In this document: positions 15,522 to 24,289 of the stretch, piece after piece | How positions within the stretch are numbered: the first letter of the stretch is position 1 | Layout: each line of letters begins with the position of its first letter | Assembly: GCA_025351825.1 (NCBI GenBank) | Contig: JANXVE010000093.1 | Location: 1 to 33,615, forward strand | Direction: 5' to 3' | Source of the DNA: Chamaesiphon sp. 341R_metabat_111 | Lineage (GTDB): Bacteria; Cyanobacteriota; Cyanobacteriia; Cyanobacteriales; Chamaesiphonaceae | DNA length: 33,615 bases | Made by a program: the position numbers and the translations under genes | The notes under the pieces: model-generated | Databases searched by the model: none | Seen by the model: only the letters and a program-made list of their open reading frames with translations | What the model was told of the DNA's origin: nothing

Positions 15522-16484
15522 ATGAAGTGGCTAAAACATTATCTCGGTAAGGCAGTTATTATTGCTGTCGTGATTATCGGGATTAGGTTTACTCAAGAGT
15601 TGGAGGATTGGAGTAAGCTACTTCACTATCAACCATCGCCAGTGGTTGCCAGACTTGCAATAACTACAACGATGACGGATACCGCCCGTCGGTTGTTTTA
15701 TGTCAATAATCCCACGATCGAAAGCCAAAAATTGTCACTCAATCTGTGCAAAAGTTCTGAGCATACGATCGTCCTCGGCTGCTATGTGCCGAGTAAAGGT
15801 ATTTTTCTTCAGGAAGTGGTAGATCCCAGGCTACAAGGCGTAATGGAAGTAACCGCAGCCCATGAAATGCTCCATGTTGTCTATCAACGGATGACGATGT
15901 TGGAACAAACCCAAATTAATAAGCAGTTGCAATCGGCATTGGAAAAACTTCAGAATCCCCGCATCTTGAAGCTAGTAGAGACATATCGATCGCAAGACTC
16001 TCGATCGGTAGATAATGAACTGCACTCAATTTTGGGAACTGAAGTGCTCAACCTCAGCTCTGAGCTGGAAGAACATTACCGAAAATATTTTACAGATCGA
16101 TCGACGATTGTATTGCTATCAGAAAAGTATGAGCGGGTATTCACGGCATTACGGAACAAGGCGAAAGTTCTAAATGTCCAATTGGGTGAGCGGAAATCAG
16201 CCCTAGAGCAATTAGCGGCGCAGGTAAAGCAAGAAGCTACATCAGTTGACGCAGAACGATCGAATCTCCAAAGTTCGATCTCTAGTAGTCCCCAAAGTGA
16301 TTATAACTTGCGTGTCTCTAGCTTCAACGATCGAGTCAATGGTTACAATCAACTAGTCGCCAGACTCAGAGAGCAGACTGAGACTTACAACCAAATGGTT
16401 AACGAGCATAATTCGATCGCTCTAGAAGAAAAGTCCCTGGTTGAATCGTTAGAAAATAAATCTACGGAGCAAAGTGGGCGATAA
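15522..16484 (+). CDS. Membrane-anchored HExxH protein with C-terminal coiled coil
   Basis: Probable exported metalloprotease-like protein, function unknown. From ATG 15522 it has 320 residues. A membrane anchor or signal lies at about residues 8-22. The central domain contains AAHEMLHVVYQRM, an HExxH zinc motif at 114-118. Downstream acidic candidates for the third ligand are E166 (DNELHSILGTE) and E174. The C-terminal third (about 210-315) is a coiled coil rich in Lys, Glu and Gln with repeated N-x-x-V-x-x-Y/L patterns. Two cysteines (C76, C87) could form a disulfide if exported. It matches no family I can name; a chance HExxH in a non-enzymatic protein is possible. Confidence 0.75.
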   Translation: MKWLKHYLGKAVIIAVVIIGIRFTQELEDWSKLLHYQPSPVVARLAITTTMTDTARRLFYVNNPTIESQKLSLNLCKSSEHTIVLGCYVPSKGIFLQEVVDPRLQGVMEVTAAHEMLHVVYQRMTMLEQTQINKQLQSALEKLQNPRILKLVETYRSQDSRSVDNELHSILGTEVLNLSSELEEHYRKYFTDRSTIVLLSEKYERVFTALRNKAKVLNVQLGERKSALEQLAAQVKQEATSVDAERSNLQSSISSSPQSDYNLRVSSFNDRVNGYNQLVARLREQTETYNQMVNEHNSIALEEKSLVESLENKSTEQSGR

Positions 16485-16510
16485 TTTAGAAGTATTTTGA
16501 GTGGCTGCGA

Positions 16511-16594
16511 AGATCTTTACCCCACCCCAGCCCTCCCCTTTCCAAGGGGAGGGAGCTAAAGCCCCCTTTCCAAGGGGGTTGGGGGTAAAGATCT
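16511..16594. repeat. Inverted-repeat element AGATCTTTACCCC...GGGGTAAAGATCT
   Basis: Perfect 13-base terminal arms at 16511-16523 and 16582-16594 enclose two further G/C-rich hairpins (CCCTCCCCTT/AAGGGGAGGG type). This is the complete form of the family seen as half copies at 14189 and near the right end. It fills the spacer before the kinase gene. Confidence 0.78.
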
Positions 16595-16656
16595 CAACCG
16601 GAACTAGTTTTGAGTTGTCGGTATGTAGTCTCTAATCCCTAACCCCTGAAATCACA

Positions 16657-17757
16657 TTGGATCGTCTGTCTACCATCGCCCAAAAGTTCTCTAAGTCCAG
16701 CCAAGTAAAAAATGTTCGTGCCTTTGGCAGTGGCAATATCAATGATACATTTCTCGTTACAGTAGCAGATGCTACCGAGCCGCATTTTGTGCTGCAACGG
16801 ATCAATACCCACGTTTTTTTGCAGCCCGAACTGGTGATGCAGAACATGCGAATTTTCACGAACCACATTTGTGACAAGTTGGAGTCAGAAACAAGCAATC
16901 CCGAACGACGATGGACGGTACCACGAGTATTATTAACCACCGAGGGCAAAGATGGCTGGTTAGAATCCGATGATACCTATTGGCGGGCGATTAGTTTTAT
17001 CGACGAATCAGAATCGATCGACGTTATCAAAGATATCGAACATGGGCGCGAAGTGGGCTATGCTCTGGGCAGATTTCACGCGCTGATCGGCGATCTCGAT
17101 CCCACCCAATTAGCCGATACATTACCAGGGTTTCACATTACGCCCCAGTATCTCGAATACTATCATCGGGTATTACCAACCTACACAGGCGCGGTAAATT
17201 CTGAAGTAGACTACTGTCTCAGATTCGTTCGAGATCGGCAGGAATGGGCACGAGTTTTGGAAGACGCTAAAAGTGCTGGCAAGCTACCACTAAGACCGAT
17301 TCACGGCGATCCTAAGGTCAACAACGTGATGATCTGCACTACGACTCAACGGGCGATCGGGATTATCGATCTAGATACCGTTAAACCAGGGCTAGTTCAC
17401 TATGATATCGGTGATTGTTTGCGATCGGGTTGCAATCCTCTCGGTGAAGAGACAAAAGATTGGGAACAGGTTTATTTTGATACGCAAATGTGTCGATCGA
17501 TTCTCCAGGGCTATCTGTCTCAAGCGAGTGGTTTCCTAACCGATTATGACTATGAATATCTGTTTGATGGGATTCGATTAATTGCCTTTGAATTGGGCTT
17601 GCGCTTTTTTACCGATCATTTAGCTGGCAACGTGTATTTTAAAGTTAAATATCCCACCCACAATCTCGATCGAGCCTTGGTGCAATTCAAACTAACCGCA
17701 AGTATCGAAGCTCAAGAACCAACTATTCGCAAAATCATTGAGGATCTGCGCCGATGA
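16657..17757 (+). CDS. Phosphotransferase related to N-acetylhexosamine 1-kinase
   Basis: Sugar or small-molecule kinase of the aminoglycoside-phosphotransferase fold. The 366-residue protein shows the nucleotide-loop FGSGNINDTFLV, the FVLQRIN lysine-region equivalent, the catalytic loop PIHGDPKVNNVMI (H-G-D-x4-N) and the metal-binding IDLDTVKPG. The HGDxKxxN...IDLDT combination is characteristic of the NahK-like group, which phosphorylates GlcNAc, GalNAc and similar at C1. The actual substrate is not determined by sequence. TTG 16657 is the only start codon between an upstream stop and the conserved region. Its TGA overlaps the next gene's ATG by four bases (ATGA), indicating co-translation. 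Confidence 0.82.
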   Translation: MDRLSTIAQKFSKSSQVKNVRAFGSGNINDTFLVTVADATEPHFVLQRINTHVFLQPELVMQNMRIFTNHICDKLESETSNPERRWTVPRVLLTTEGKDGWLESDDTYWRAISFIDESESIDVIKDIEHGREVGYALGRFHALIGDLDPTQLADTLPGFHITPQYLEYYHRVLPTYTGAVNSEVDYCLRFVRDRQEWARVLEDAKSAGKLPLRPIHGDPKVNNVMICTTTQRAIGIIDLDTVKPGLVHYDIGDCLRSGCNPLGEETKDWEQVYFDTQMCRSILQGYLSQASGFLTDYDYEYLFDGIRLIAFELGLRFFTDHLAGNVYFKVKYPTHNLDRALVQFKLTASIEAQEPTIRKIIEDLRR

Positions 17758-18290
17758 TCGTTAATTTCGAGCTCCAACCATTTCCCACCGATATTAAGTC
17801 ACCACAGATCGAAATTAATGGTCGAGTGAATAGAAAAGGTAATAATTTATCGATCGAGTATCAATTATTCGGCGATCTAAATGCCATCTCGATCGCGCCA
17901 CCCGCAAGCTCACCCAGTCGTAAGTTTCACCTGTGGGAAACTACTTGCTTTGAGTTCTTTATTGGTATTCCTGGCGATCGCAATTATTGGGAATTTAATC
18001 TCTCCCCGTCTGGTGATTGGGCTGTATTTGCTCTCGATGATTATCGGCAGGGTTTACGTGATGACTTAGCATTTACATCATTACCATTTAAGATCGATCG
18101 CTATCCCAATTACATTACACTCAGTTTAGAATTTGACCTGAGTGAACTGATTTTAGCCGAACAGGATTTGGAGATGTCGGTGACAACGGTGATTAAGTCT
18201 AGTCAGAATGAGTTAAGTTATTGGGCAATCGCTCATGGTGGCAAAGAAGCTGATTTTCATCTGCGGGATAGTTTTGCTATTAACTTCTGA
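17754..18290 (+). CDS. DOMON-like domain protein
   Basis: Protein of 178 residues from the DOMON-like group seen in cyanobacteria and proteobacteria (an immunoglobulin-like beta sandwich that may bind sugars or heme). Recognisable elements are the RKFHLWETTCFEFFIG block, YWEFNLSPSGDWAVFALDDYR and WAIAHGGKEADFHLRDSF near the end. There is no signal peptide, so it is likely cytoplasmic. It overlaps the kinase gene by four bases, and the pair may handle the same carbohydrate; this is inferred from coupling only. The start is ATG 17754. Confidence 0.82.
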   Translation: MIVNFELQPFPTDIKSPQIEINGRVNRKGNNLSIEYQLFGDLNAISIAPPASSPSRKFHLWETTCFEFFIGIPGDRNYWEFNLSPSGDWAVFALDDYRQGLRDDLAFTSLPFKIDRYPNYITLSLEFDLSELILAEQDLEMSVTTVIKSSQNELSYWAIAHGGKEADFHLRDSFAINF

Positions 18291-18299
18291 TAGTTACAG

Positions 18300-18434
18300 A
18301 TGCTCGATAAATTGCAATTAACAGAGTACAAACAAGCAATCGCCGAATCATACGATCTGCGAAGTCATCGCTATGAAGATAAAGCCTGTAGATTAAGTCG
18401 ATCGTTAAAATTCAACAACCTCAGTATTTTATGA
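18300..18434 (+). pseudogene. Remnant of a SAM-methyltransferase gene (N-terminus only)
   Basis: A 44-codon frame from ATG 18300 whose product begins MLDKLQLTEYKQAIAESYD and continues LRSHRYEDKACR, resembling the first residues of class I methyltransferases (the YDxRSxxYE pattern before motif I). After about residue 32 the similarity is lost, and a stop follows before any GxGxG motif. I read it as the 5' end of a gene whose body is deleted. The assignment rests on a short match. Confidence 0.45.
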
Positions 18435-18440
18435 GCATTA

Positions 18441-18665
18441 TTAGCGATCGAAAAAGATAGATGGTGAAACCTTGAAGAACTCACCTAGTGCTTTGGCCTG
18501 AGCTTTACTAATTCCGCGCTTGCCATAAATTGCTGTCTGCTCTTCAGGACTGCGGCTAATCACCAGGGATATTGCGGCGGAGACCCGATCGCGAGGTAAA
18601 ATAAAGCCAAGCCCATCGCATACTCCCCATCTCGCAAGTTTAGGAACTCTTAATCGTAATGTCAT
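18441..18665 (-). pseudogene. Remnant of a HigA-type antitoxin gene (C-terminus)
   Basis: The last 28 codons (18441-18527) read YGKRGISKAQAKALGEFF followed by KVSPSIFF, which is the C-terminal part of the helix-turn-helix domain of HigA-family antitoxins (typically xGKRGISKAQAKALGEFFHVSPxxF). The preceding part of the frame, which overlaps the accC start, does not look like HigA, and no toxin gene is adjacent. It is therefore most likely a decayed antitoxin fragment rather than a working gene. A short divergent regulator cannot be wholly excluded. Confidence 0.6.
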
Positions 18666-20011
18666 TTTCTAAAATCTTAATTGCCAATCGGGGCGAAATC
18701 GCTCTGAGAATCATTCGTACCTGTGGCGAGATGGGGATTGGGACAGTCGCCGTGCATTCAACGATCGATCGAAAAGCTCTGCATGTGCAACTAGCTGATG
18801 AGGCGGTGTGTATCGGCGAACCGATTGGTAGTAAAAGTTATCTAAATATTCCGAATATCATCTCGGCGGCATTGACTCGCAATGCGACTGCGATTCACCC
18901 AGGCTATGGATTTCTGGCTGAGAATGCTCGGTTTGCCGAAATATGTGCAGATCATCATTTGACATTTATTGGCCCCTCTCCAGAGGCAATGCGGGCGATG
19001 GGGGATAAGTCTACTGCCAAGGAGACGATGAAACGGGTGGGTGTGCCGACGGTACCTGGCAGCGATGGACTCCTTGCCGATGCCGAAGAAGCCCTAAAAG
19101 TCTCTGGCGAAATCGGCTATCCGGTGATGCTCAAAGCTACCGCTGGTGGTGGTGGGCGGGGGATGCGATTGGTACATGAGGAGGCGGATTTGGTACGCTT
19201 ATATCATGCTGCTCAGGGTGAAGCGCAAGCTGCATTTGGTAACGGTGGCGTATATGTGGAGAAATTTATTGAGTGTCCGCGCCATATTGAGTTTCAGATT
19301 TTAGCTGATAACTATGGCAATGTGATTTATCTGGGTGAGCGGGATTGCTCGATCCAGCGTCGGCACCAGAAACTGCTTGAAGAAGCTCCCAGTCCAGCAC
19401 TAAGTCCGGCACTCCGCAAGAAAATGGGGGCAGCAGCGATCGCAGCGGCTAGGTCGATCGACTATTCTGGAGTCGGGACGGTGGAATTTTTGCTCGACAA
19501 GCATGGGGATTTCTACTTTATGGAGATGAATACGCGGATTCAAGTCGAGCATCCGGTGACGGAAATGATTACCGGATTGGACTTGATCGCCGAGCAGATT
19601 CGGGTCGCTCAGGGTGAAAAGCTCTCTCTGACTCAGGAGCAAGTCACATTGAAGGGGCATTCGATCGAGTGTCGGGTCAATGCCGAAGATCCCAACCACA
19701 ATTTTCGCCCCTGTCCAGGTAGAATCACTGGTTATCTGGCTCCAGGTGGCCCAGGGGTGCGGATTGATTCCCATGTGTATACTGATTATGAGATTCCACC
19801 TTTTTACGACTCCCTGATTGGCAAATTAATCGTCTGGGGTGTCGATCGAGATATGGCGATCCGGCGGATGCGGCGGGCATTACGAGAATATGCGATTACA
19901 GGTGTCCCGACCACGATCGATTTTCATCAGCGCATTCTCGAACATCCTGATTTTATTAGGGGTGAAGTATATACCAACTTCGTCGAATTGATGATGGCGG
20001 AAGATAGTTGA
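18659..20011 (+). CDS. accC: Acetyl-CoA carboxylase, biotin carboxylase subunit
   Basis: ATP-grasp enzyme that carboxylates the biotin on AccB, the first half of the acetyl-CoA carboxylase reaction in fatty acid synthesis. The 450-residue protein is full length. The N-terminal biotin carboxylase fold starts [18 protein letters not shown], the ATP-binding Gly-rich loop is [12 protein letters not shown], and the catalytic region includes [20 protein letters not shown] and [20 protein letters not shown]. The start is ATG 18659. accB is not adjacent, as is common in cyanobacteria. The region just upstream is gene debris, so the promoter lies in former coding sequence. Confidence 0.97.
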   Translation: MSFSKILIANRGEIALRIIRTCGEMGIGTVAVHSTIDRKALHVQLADEAVCIGEPIGSKSYLNIPNIISAALTRNATAIHPGYGFLAENARFAEICADHHLTFIGPSPEAMRAMGDKSTAKETMKRVGVPTVPGSDGLLADAEEALKVSGEIGYPVMLKATAGGGGRGMRLVHEEADLVRLYHAAQGEAQAAFGNGGVYVEKFIECPRHIEFQILADNYGNVIYLGERDCSIQRRHQKLLEEAPSPALSPALRKKMGAAAIAAARSIDYSGVGTVEFLLDKHGDFYFMEMNTRIQVEHPVTEMITGLDLIAEQIRVAQGEKLSLTQEQVTLKGHSIECRVNAEDPNHNFRPCPGRITGYLAPGGPGVRIDSHVYTDYEIPPFYDSLIGKLIVWGVDRDMAIRRMRRALREYAITGVPTTIDFHQRILEHPDFIRGEVYTNFVELMMAEDS

Positions 20012-20152
20012 AAGTTGATAGTTGAAAGCGAGGTTTTTAGGATGGGGATTTAGACCCCTAATTTTCGTTAAACAGTTTAAAGTATTTTTACTTCGGTCAT
20101 ATATAGTCCGTGAACAGTGACTACTCTACTAGCTTAATTTTCAACTTTCAAC
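20007..20152. repeat. Inverted GTTGAAAGTTGA repeat in accC-GH104 spacer
   Basis: GTTGAAAGTTGA at 20007-20018 is perfectly complementary to TCAACTTTCAAC at 20141-20152. A second GTTGAAAG follows the left arm. The accC stop codon lies inside the left arm. The spacer between carries no gene. The transcript of either convergent gene could form a long-range hairpin here. Confidence 0.65.
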
Positions 20153-20154
20153 TT

Positions 20155-20841
20155 TTATTTAGGTCTTGCTAATTCTTCTTTTAGTAAGATTTCATAGATT
20201 CCTGCTAATTGAGATGTCATGCTATTGGTCTCGATCCCGTAGCCCAAGCTAGTCCAAGTCTTGGATAGCCGCTTGCGTACTTTCTCCAGTTTGCCAGCTT
20301 TTAATAACTCTGGAACATTCATATTCCAAGCTTCAGGATCGCTGAGCCAAGCGTGAGTTACTTCATCTTGATACTGAGCTTCAAAACTATAGTCACACTG
20401 AAAAACAAACAAAATACAATCGCGCTGGGGGTGATATCTTTTGGAAAGTCGCTCCCAAGTGATATCGATCATCTGATATCGTCCGGCGGCAGTAGAACAT
20501 TTATTCATATTAGGGCCATTGACAATCTTCACACACTCACCAGGATGACGACGGGGATTGTCAAAATGTTTGCCACCATACAGCAATGTGTAGGGGCGGG
20601 CATCATTTGACTCACTCTTGGAAATCATCCGCATCAAGGCTCGAATATAGGGGTCGCCATCAGTCATTGCCAATGGCAGGGCGATCGAGTTTTCGTCGGG
20701 GATATGTGGTTTCTCGACATTCAAATATTCGGAGATCTGTGGTGGCGATAGTCGATCGCCGCGAGAGATTAAACCGATCGATAAGATACAACAGAGGGCG
20801 ATGTAAGTCGTTCTCAAACGTTTTTGTTGACGTTTATCCAT
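20155..20841 (-). CDS. GH104-type lysozyme-like glycoside hydrolase
   Basis: Lytic transglycosylase or muramidase of the phage-lambda endolysin-like group (GH104), acting on peptidoglycan glycan strands. The 228-residue protein has an N-terminal membrane segment at about residues 12-26, so it is membrane-anchored or exported. The catalytic glutamate is probably E77 in RMISKSESNDARPYTLLYGG. The conserved HFDNPRRHPG and STAAGRYQMIDITWERL blocks follow. Such enzymes are common as chromosomal genes in cyanobacteria, and no phage gene is nearby, so this is likely a house-keeping wall enzyme. The start is ATG 20841. Confidence 0.88.
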   Translation of the reverse strand: MDKRQQKRLRTTYIALCCILSIGLISRGDRLSPPQISEYLNVEKPHIPDENSIALPLAMTDGDPYIRALMRMISKSESNDARPYTLLYGGKHFDNPRRHPGECVKIVNGPNMNKCSTAAGRYQMIDITWERLSKRYHPQRDCILFVFQCDYSFEAQYQDEVTHAWLSDPEAWNMNVPELLKAGKLEKVRKRLSKTWTSLGYGIETNSMTSQLAGIYEILLKEELARPK

Positions 20842-20887
20842 GCAGGATTGGGGCGAAAGTGGAACCGTAACTAGTGGCTATCCATAG

Positions 20888-21544
20888 CTACACGCTGGCA
20901 AATAGATCTTCCCAACTTTTAGCGACTGCTGTGGGTTGACTGATGACTTCAAGCACCTTGTTTCGCGATCGACTATCGGTGAGTGACTCAACGCACACCT
21001 GAGCGACCTTTTGTCTGGGTATACTGCCATCAAAGAGGGTATCCGCGCCGGACATAACAATGGGATTGGAATTATCTTCGTTCTTGAGTCCGCCAGGACG
21101 CACGATCGTATAGTTAAGTCCGCTGGATTGAAGGTACTGCTCGGCTTGTTGCTTCCACCACAAAATCAACCAAAATAGATTGAGCGGATGGAAAAAATTG
21201 GATACACACAATGAGGAAACAAAGACAAACTGTTGGATGTCCTTGGATCTTGCCGCATCTACTAAATTTTTAGTGCCCTGATAATCTACCTGATAAGGGC
21301 CAGTCGGATCTAAACTAGGTTTGGCTCCCGTAGCGCAGAGAATTACTGTGCTGTCACCGATCGCTGTCACAATACTGCCAAGATTGAGGACATCACCAAC
21401 AATTAATTCCACTTCTGCTGGTAAAATGGCTTGTGCCTTGGCGATATCTCGAACCATCGCCCGCACTGGAATCTGCCGATCGACTAGTTCTTGGACGATC
21501 CGTCGGCCTGTTTCGCCTGTCGCGCCTGCTACAAATGCTTTCAT
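20888..21544 (-). CDS. Atypical short-chain dehydrogenase (NAD(P)H-binding)
   Basis: Rossmann-fold protein of the NAD(P)-binding 'NmrA-like/atypical SDR' group with the nucleotide motif GATGETGRRIV near the N-terminus, D-x-x-N-like VGDVLN, and the late VRPGGLKNE that is typical of Tic62/Ycf39-like plant and cyanobacterial members. No canonical YxxxK catalytic pair is evident, so it may bind rather than turn over substrate. From ATG 21544 it has 218 residues; the longer frame from 21577 adds an unusual MRFTVYCNQNF and is unlikely. The reaction is unknown. Confidence 0.85.
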   Translation of the reverse strand: MKAFVAGATGETGRRIVQELVDRQIPVRAMVRDIAKAQAILPAEVELIVGDVLNLGSIVTAIGDSTVILCATGAKPSLDPTGPYQVDYQGTKNLVDAARSKDIQQFVFVSSLCVSNFFHPLNLFWLILWWKQQAEQYLQSSGLNYTIVRPGGLKNEDNSNPIVMSGADTLFDGSIPRQKVAQVCVESLTDSRSRNKVLEVISQPTAVAKSWEDLFASV

Positions 21545-21681
21545 GAAGTTTTGATTACAATAGACGGTAAATCTCATTCTCTCACTACTTTAGATTGAAT
21601 AGTTTAAAATTTCCGGTTTTCATCAGCTATCGCTTGTAAATATATCTAAGCAGTCAGCATACTAACGGGATAATAAAGGGG

Positions 21682-22329
21682 ATGTCAGTAGAAACACTTG
21701 AGAAAAATAGCGTAAAAACAATTCCAGCTTTGATGAATTCTGAACTATCACCGCGAGATTTGGGATCGATCGATGCAGATCGGCTCCAACCATTCTGTTT
21801 TAGCTATCGCTTCACAGACGCGATGTTAATGGGCGCAGATGTCAAAACTGTGGGTAAATATTTGGATGCTCATCAGGGCTGGTTTACTAGGTGTGCTCAT
21901 CCCATGACTGTCAAACAGATTGGCGCGAATGGCTACGATCTGACAATCGGCAAATTTGAGTCCTTTGGCTATGCTGTAGAGCCAAAAATCGGTCTAGAAT
22001 TGTTGCCGCAGGAGAGTGCTGTTTATCGGATCCGCACTATTGAAGTCCCCGATTACACGCCACTGGGCTATGAAGTGAGTTTCAATGCCGAGATGCGGCT
22101 AGTCGAGACTGTGGACGGAGACAAGTTGGGCACTAAAGTAGACTGGGATCTCGATCTGCACGTTTACATCCACTTTCCCAAGTTTATCTACAAGCTACCG
22201 ACTAAAGTGATTCAGGCAACCGGAAATAAAGTTTTGAAGCAAATTGTCAATCGGGTTTCACGTCAGTTGACTCACAAGGTTCAGGAAGATTTTCACGGCA
22301 CTCTAGGCTTGAAAATTCCCAAGCGATAG
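21682..22329 (+). CDS. DUF1997 family protein
   Basis: A 215-residue protein of DUF1997, found in cyanobacteria and plant plastids, function unknown. Typical blocks are FSYRFTDAMLMGADVKTVGKYLDAHQGWFTRCAHPM, with the HQGWFTRCAHPM core, and YGVEVKIGLELLPQ-like YAVEPKIGLELLP. It is soluble, without a signal peptide. The start ATG 21682 is preceded by AAAGGGG. Its C-terminus converges with the HEAT-repeat gene, four bases away. Confidence 0.9.
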   Translation: MSVETLEKNSVKTIPALMNSELSPRDLGSIDADRLQPFCFSYRFTDAMLMGADVKTVGKYLDAHQGWFTRCAHPMTVKQIGANGYDLTIGKFESFGYAVEPKIGLELLPQESAVYRIRTIEVPDYTPLGYEVSFNAEMRLVETVDGDKLGTKVDWDLDLHVYIHFPKFIYKLPTKVIQATGNKVLKQIVNRVSRQLTHKVQEDFHGTLGLKIPKR

Positions 22330-22333
22330 AATT

Positions 22334-23029
22334 TTATTGACTTGCCCAGTGATTGGCAACCTCCAGAGCGGCTGCTACTACTCGAAAATGTTCATCGTGC
22401 TGGAGCTGGGCGATCGCAGCCTTTGTAGCTGGATTTTGGAGGCTTTGGAGGGCGATTGTTGCCCGCCAGCGATTGCGCCAGGATGGATCGTGACAGAGGG
22501 CTAGGAGTAATGGGAGTGCTTGGGCTTGGAATGGGGAAGTTAATAGAGATCCCAGGGCTAAAATCCCCACTTCTTTGACTGATTGGGTGTCATCGGCGAT
22601 CGCAATTTCGGCAGTAGTTAGCAGTTCGGCATGGGAATTGGTATCGATCAGCAGTGGAATAATACTCTGACGCACCAGCCAGTTGTCAGTTTTTTTGAAT
22701 AAATCTACCAGTAATGGGATTGCTCGATCGCCAAAATCGACGATCGCATTTGCCGCTTCACCCATCACACTGGGATCTTTGTCTGTGGTAATTACGGTTG
22801 CTAATAATTGAAATGAAGCTTCGACTTGGTAGTTGCCGAGTCCCATTACTGCCATCCGGCGGTGCATGAAGTCGCTGGAGTCTAGTAGACGAGCGAGGAG
22901 TGGTACTGCCAGATCGGCTGGAACCTGTGCTAGCCTGTCGAGTGCTGCTCTCTGGAGATCGATCGCGCTGCCACGCAAGTCTCGATCGATCTGCTCTAAA
23001 TCTGGGGGTAATCGATCGGTATCAGACAT
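22334..23029 (-). CDS. HEAT-repeat protein
   Basis: Made almost wholly of HEAT/PBS-lyase-like helical repeats (about six in 231 residues), for example DPSVMGEAANAIVDFGDRAIPLL and DPSWRNRWRATIALQSL. Such proteins act as scaffolds in cyanobacteria and include phycobilisome lyases and NblB-type degradation factors. No chromophore-binding or lyase-specific feature can be pointed to, so the partner is open. The start is ATG 23029. It is divergent from the livM-type gene. Confidence 0.85.
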   Translation of the reverse strand: MSDTDRLPPDLEQIDRDLRGSAIDLQRAALDRLAQVPADLAVPLLARLLDSSDFMHRRMAVMGLGNYQVEASFQLLATVITTDKDPSVMGEAANAIVDFGDRAIPLLVDLFKKTDNWLVRQSIIPLLIDTNSHAELLTTAEIAIADDTQSVKEVGILALGSLLTSPFQAQALPLLLALCHDPSWRNRWRATIALQSLQNPATKAAIAQLQHDEHFRVVAAALEVANHWASQ

Positions 23030-23156
23030 GAAGTTGGTAAGTCAGGAACAGATATCTAGATTTTACCAAATCAAAATTAATCTAAACAACTAAAGCGATC
23101 GCCAAAATAGTATTCTTAAAACTATCCACGCCCGAGTTAATTGATATTTCTGCCTG

Positions 23157-24281
23157 ATGGTCATCTATTTTGTCTTCTTGACGATTTCTGCTGCTACTTA
23201 CGCGCTGTTTAGTCTGGGGCTAAATCTCCAGTGGGGGGTGACGGGACTGATTAATTTCGGGCATGTAGCGTTTATGGCGATCGGTGCGTACAGTACCGTG
23301 TTGCTGTCGATGCAGGGGGTGCCAATGCCGATCGCGGTGCTGATTGGGGCTGGTTTATCGGCACTATTGGGCTTATTAATTGGCTTCTCGACCCTGCGGC
23401 TGCGGGAAGATTATCTGGGGATTGTGATGATCGGGGTGTCAGAATTAGTCCGATTGGTGGCAAAAAATGAGGCTTGGCTGACCAAGGGCACTTTTGGGGT
23501 GCAGGGTTATCCGATTCCCTTTACTTGTCGGGAAGAGTATTCGCTCAATTTGTTATCGCTGACTTGTCCGGTTAATTCTCAGCCAGAGTATCCAGTCAAG
23601 ATCTTCATGATTGTGTGGTTGACGGTGGTTTGTGGTTTGGCACTGTGGCGATTGTGGCTGTGGATACGAGCTGAAATATCGCGGGTGGTGGCTGGATCGA
23701 TCGCGGGTATTTTTGTTTTAACAGTGTATGTTTGCGGAGCTTTATCGCTGTACACTTACGATCCACGCGCGGGCTTGATGCTATTGACCTTGACGACGTT
23801 GTTAGTAGTTTATGTCGGCTTAGAAAAATTGGTTCATTCCCCGTGGGGACGGGTACTCAAAGCAATTCGAGAGGATGAAGAAGTGCCTAGAGCATTGGGC
23901 AAGAATGTGTTTTGGTATAAGTTGCAGGCATTCATGCTGGGTGGATCGATCGCGGGCATCTCTGGGGCGTTTTACGCTTGGCAGTTTAGTGTTTTCCCTG
24001 ACAATTTTGAACCGTTGGTTACTTTCAACGCCTGGATTATTATTATGCTTGGTGGAGCTGGAAATAATCTAGGGACGGTAATTGGCGCGGCGATATTTTG
24101 GGGTTACTATGAACTAACTCGGACTGATTTTTTCAAGGGGATATTTAATGCTTTACATCTGGATGATACTCAGCAGGGAGCCTTTCGGATCATGATTATT
24201 GGTTTGATTTTGATGTTGCTGATGGTATTGCGGCCCCAAGGTATTTTGGGTAAAAAAGAAGAATTAACACTAGGTAAGTAA
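23157..24281 (+). CDS. Branched-chain/neutral amino acid ABC transporter permease, LivM type
   Basis: Inner-membrane permease of the LivM family, equivalent to one of the two permeases of the cyanobacterial Nat-type neutral amino acid transporter. The 374-residue protein has about 9-10 hydrophobic segments. The early motif LGLNLQWGVTGLINFGHVAFMAIGAY and the ABC-contact loop GRVLKAIREDEEVPRALGKN are diagnostic. An insertion at about residues 120-150 (TCREEYSLNLLSLTCPV) is typical of cyanobacterial members. The start is ATG 23157. The ATPase gene lies 813 bases downstream, beyond an intervening opposite-strand gene, which is unusual for a liv operon. Confidence 0.92.
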   Translation: MVIYFVFLTISAATYALFSLGLNLQWGVTGLINFGHVAFMAIGAYSTVLLSMQGVPMPIAVLIGAGLSALLGLLIGFSTLRLREDYLGIVMIGVSELVRLVAKNEAWLTKGTFGVQGYPIPFTCREEYSLNLLSLTCPVNSQPEYPVKIFMIVWLTVVCGLALWRLWLWIRAEISRVVAGSIAGIFVLTVYVCGALSLYTYDPRAGLMLLTLTTLLVVYVGLEKLVHSPWGRVLKAIREDEEVPRALGKNVFWYKLQAFMLGGSIAGISGAFYAWQFSVFPDNFEPLVTFNAWIIIMLGGAGNNLGTVIGAAIFWGYYELTRTDFFKGIFNALHLDDTQQGAFRIMIIGLILMLLMVLRPQGILGKKEELTLGK

Positions 24282-24289
24282 TTAATTTA

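Noticed and set aside
16511-16594. Intrinsic terminators at the G/C-rich hairpins (also 7405, 33371 and 33536)
   Set aside because: None is followed by a run of T on either strand, and the sequences recur as dispersed repeats.
19400-19774. 124-codon minus-strand frame inside accC
   Set aside because: It is antisense to the highly conserved biotin carboxylase core and has no ribosome-binding site or domain.
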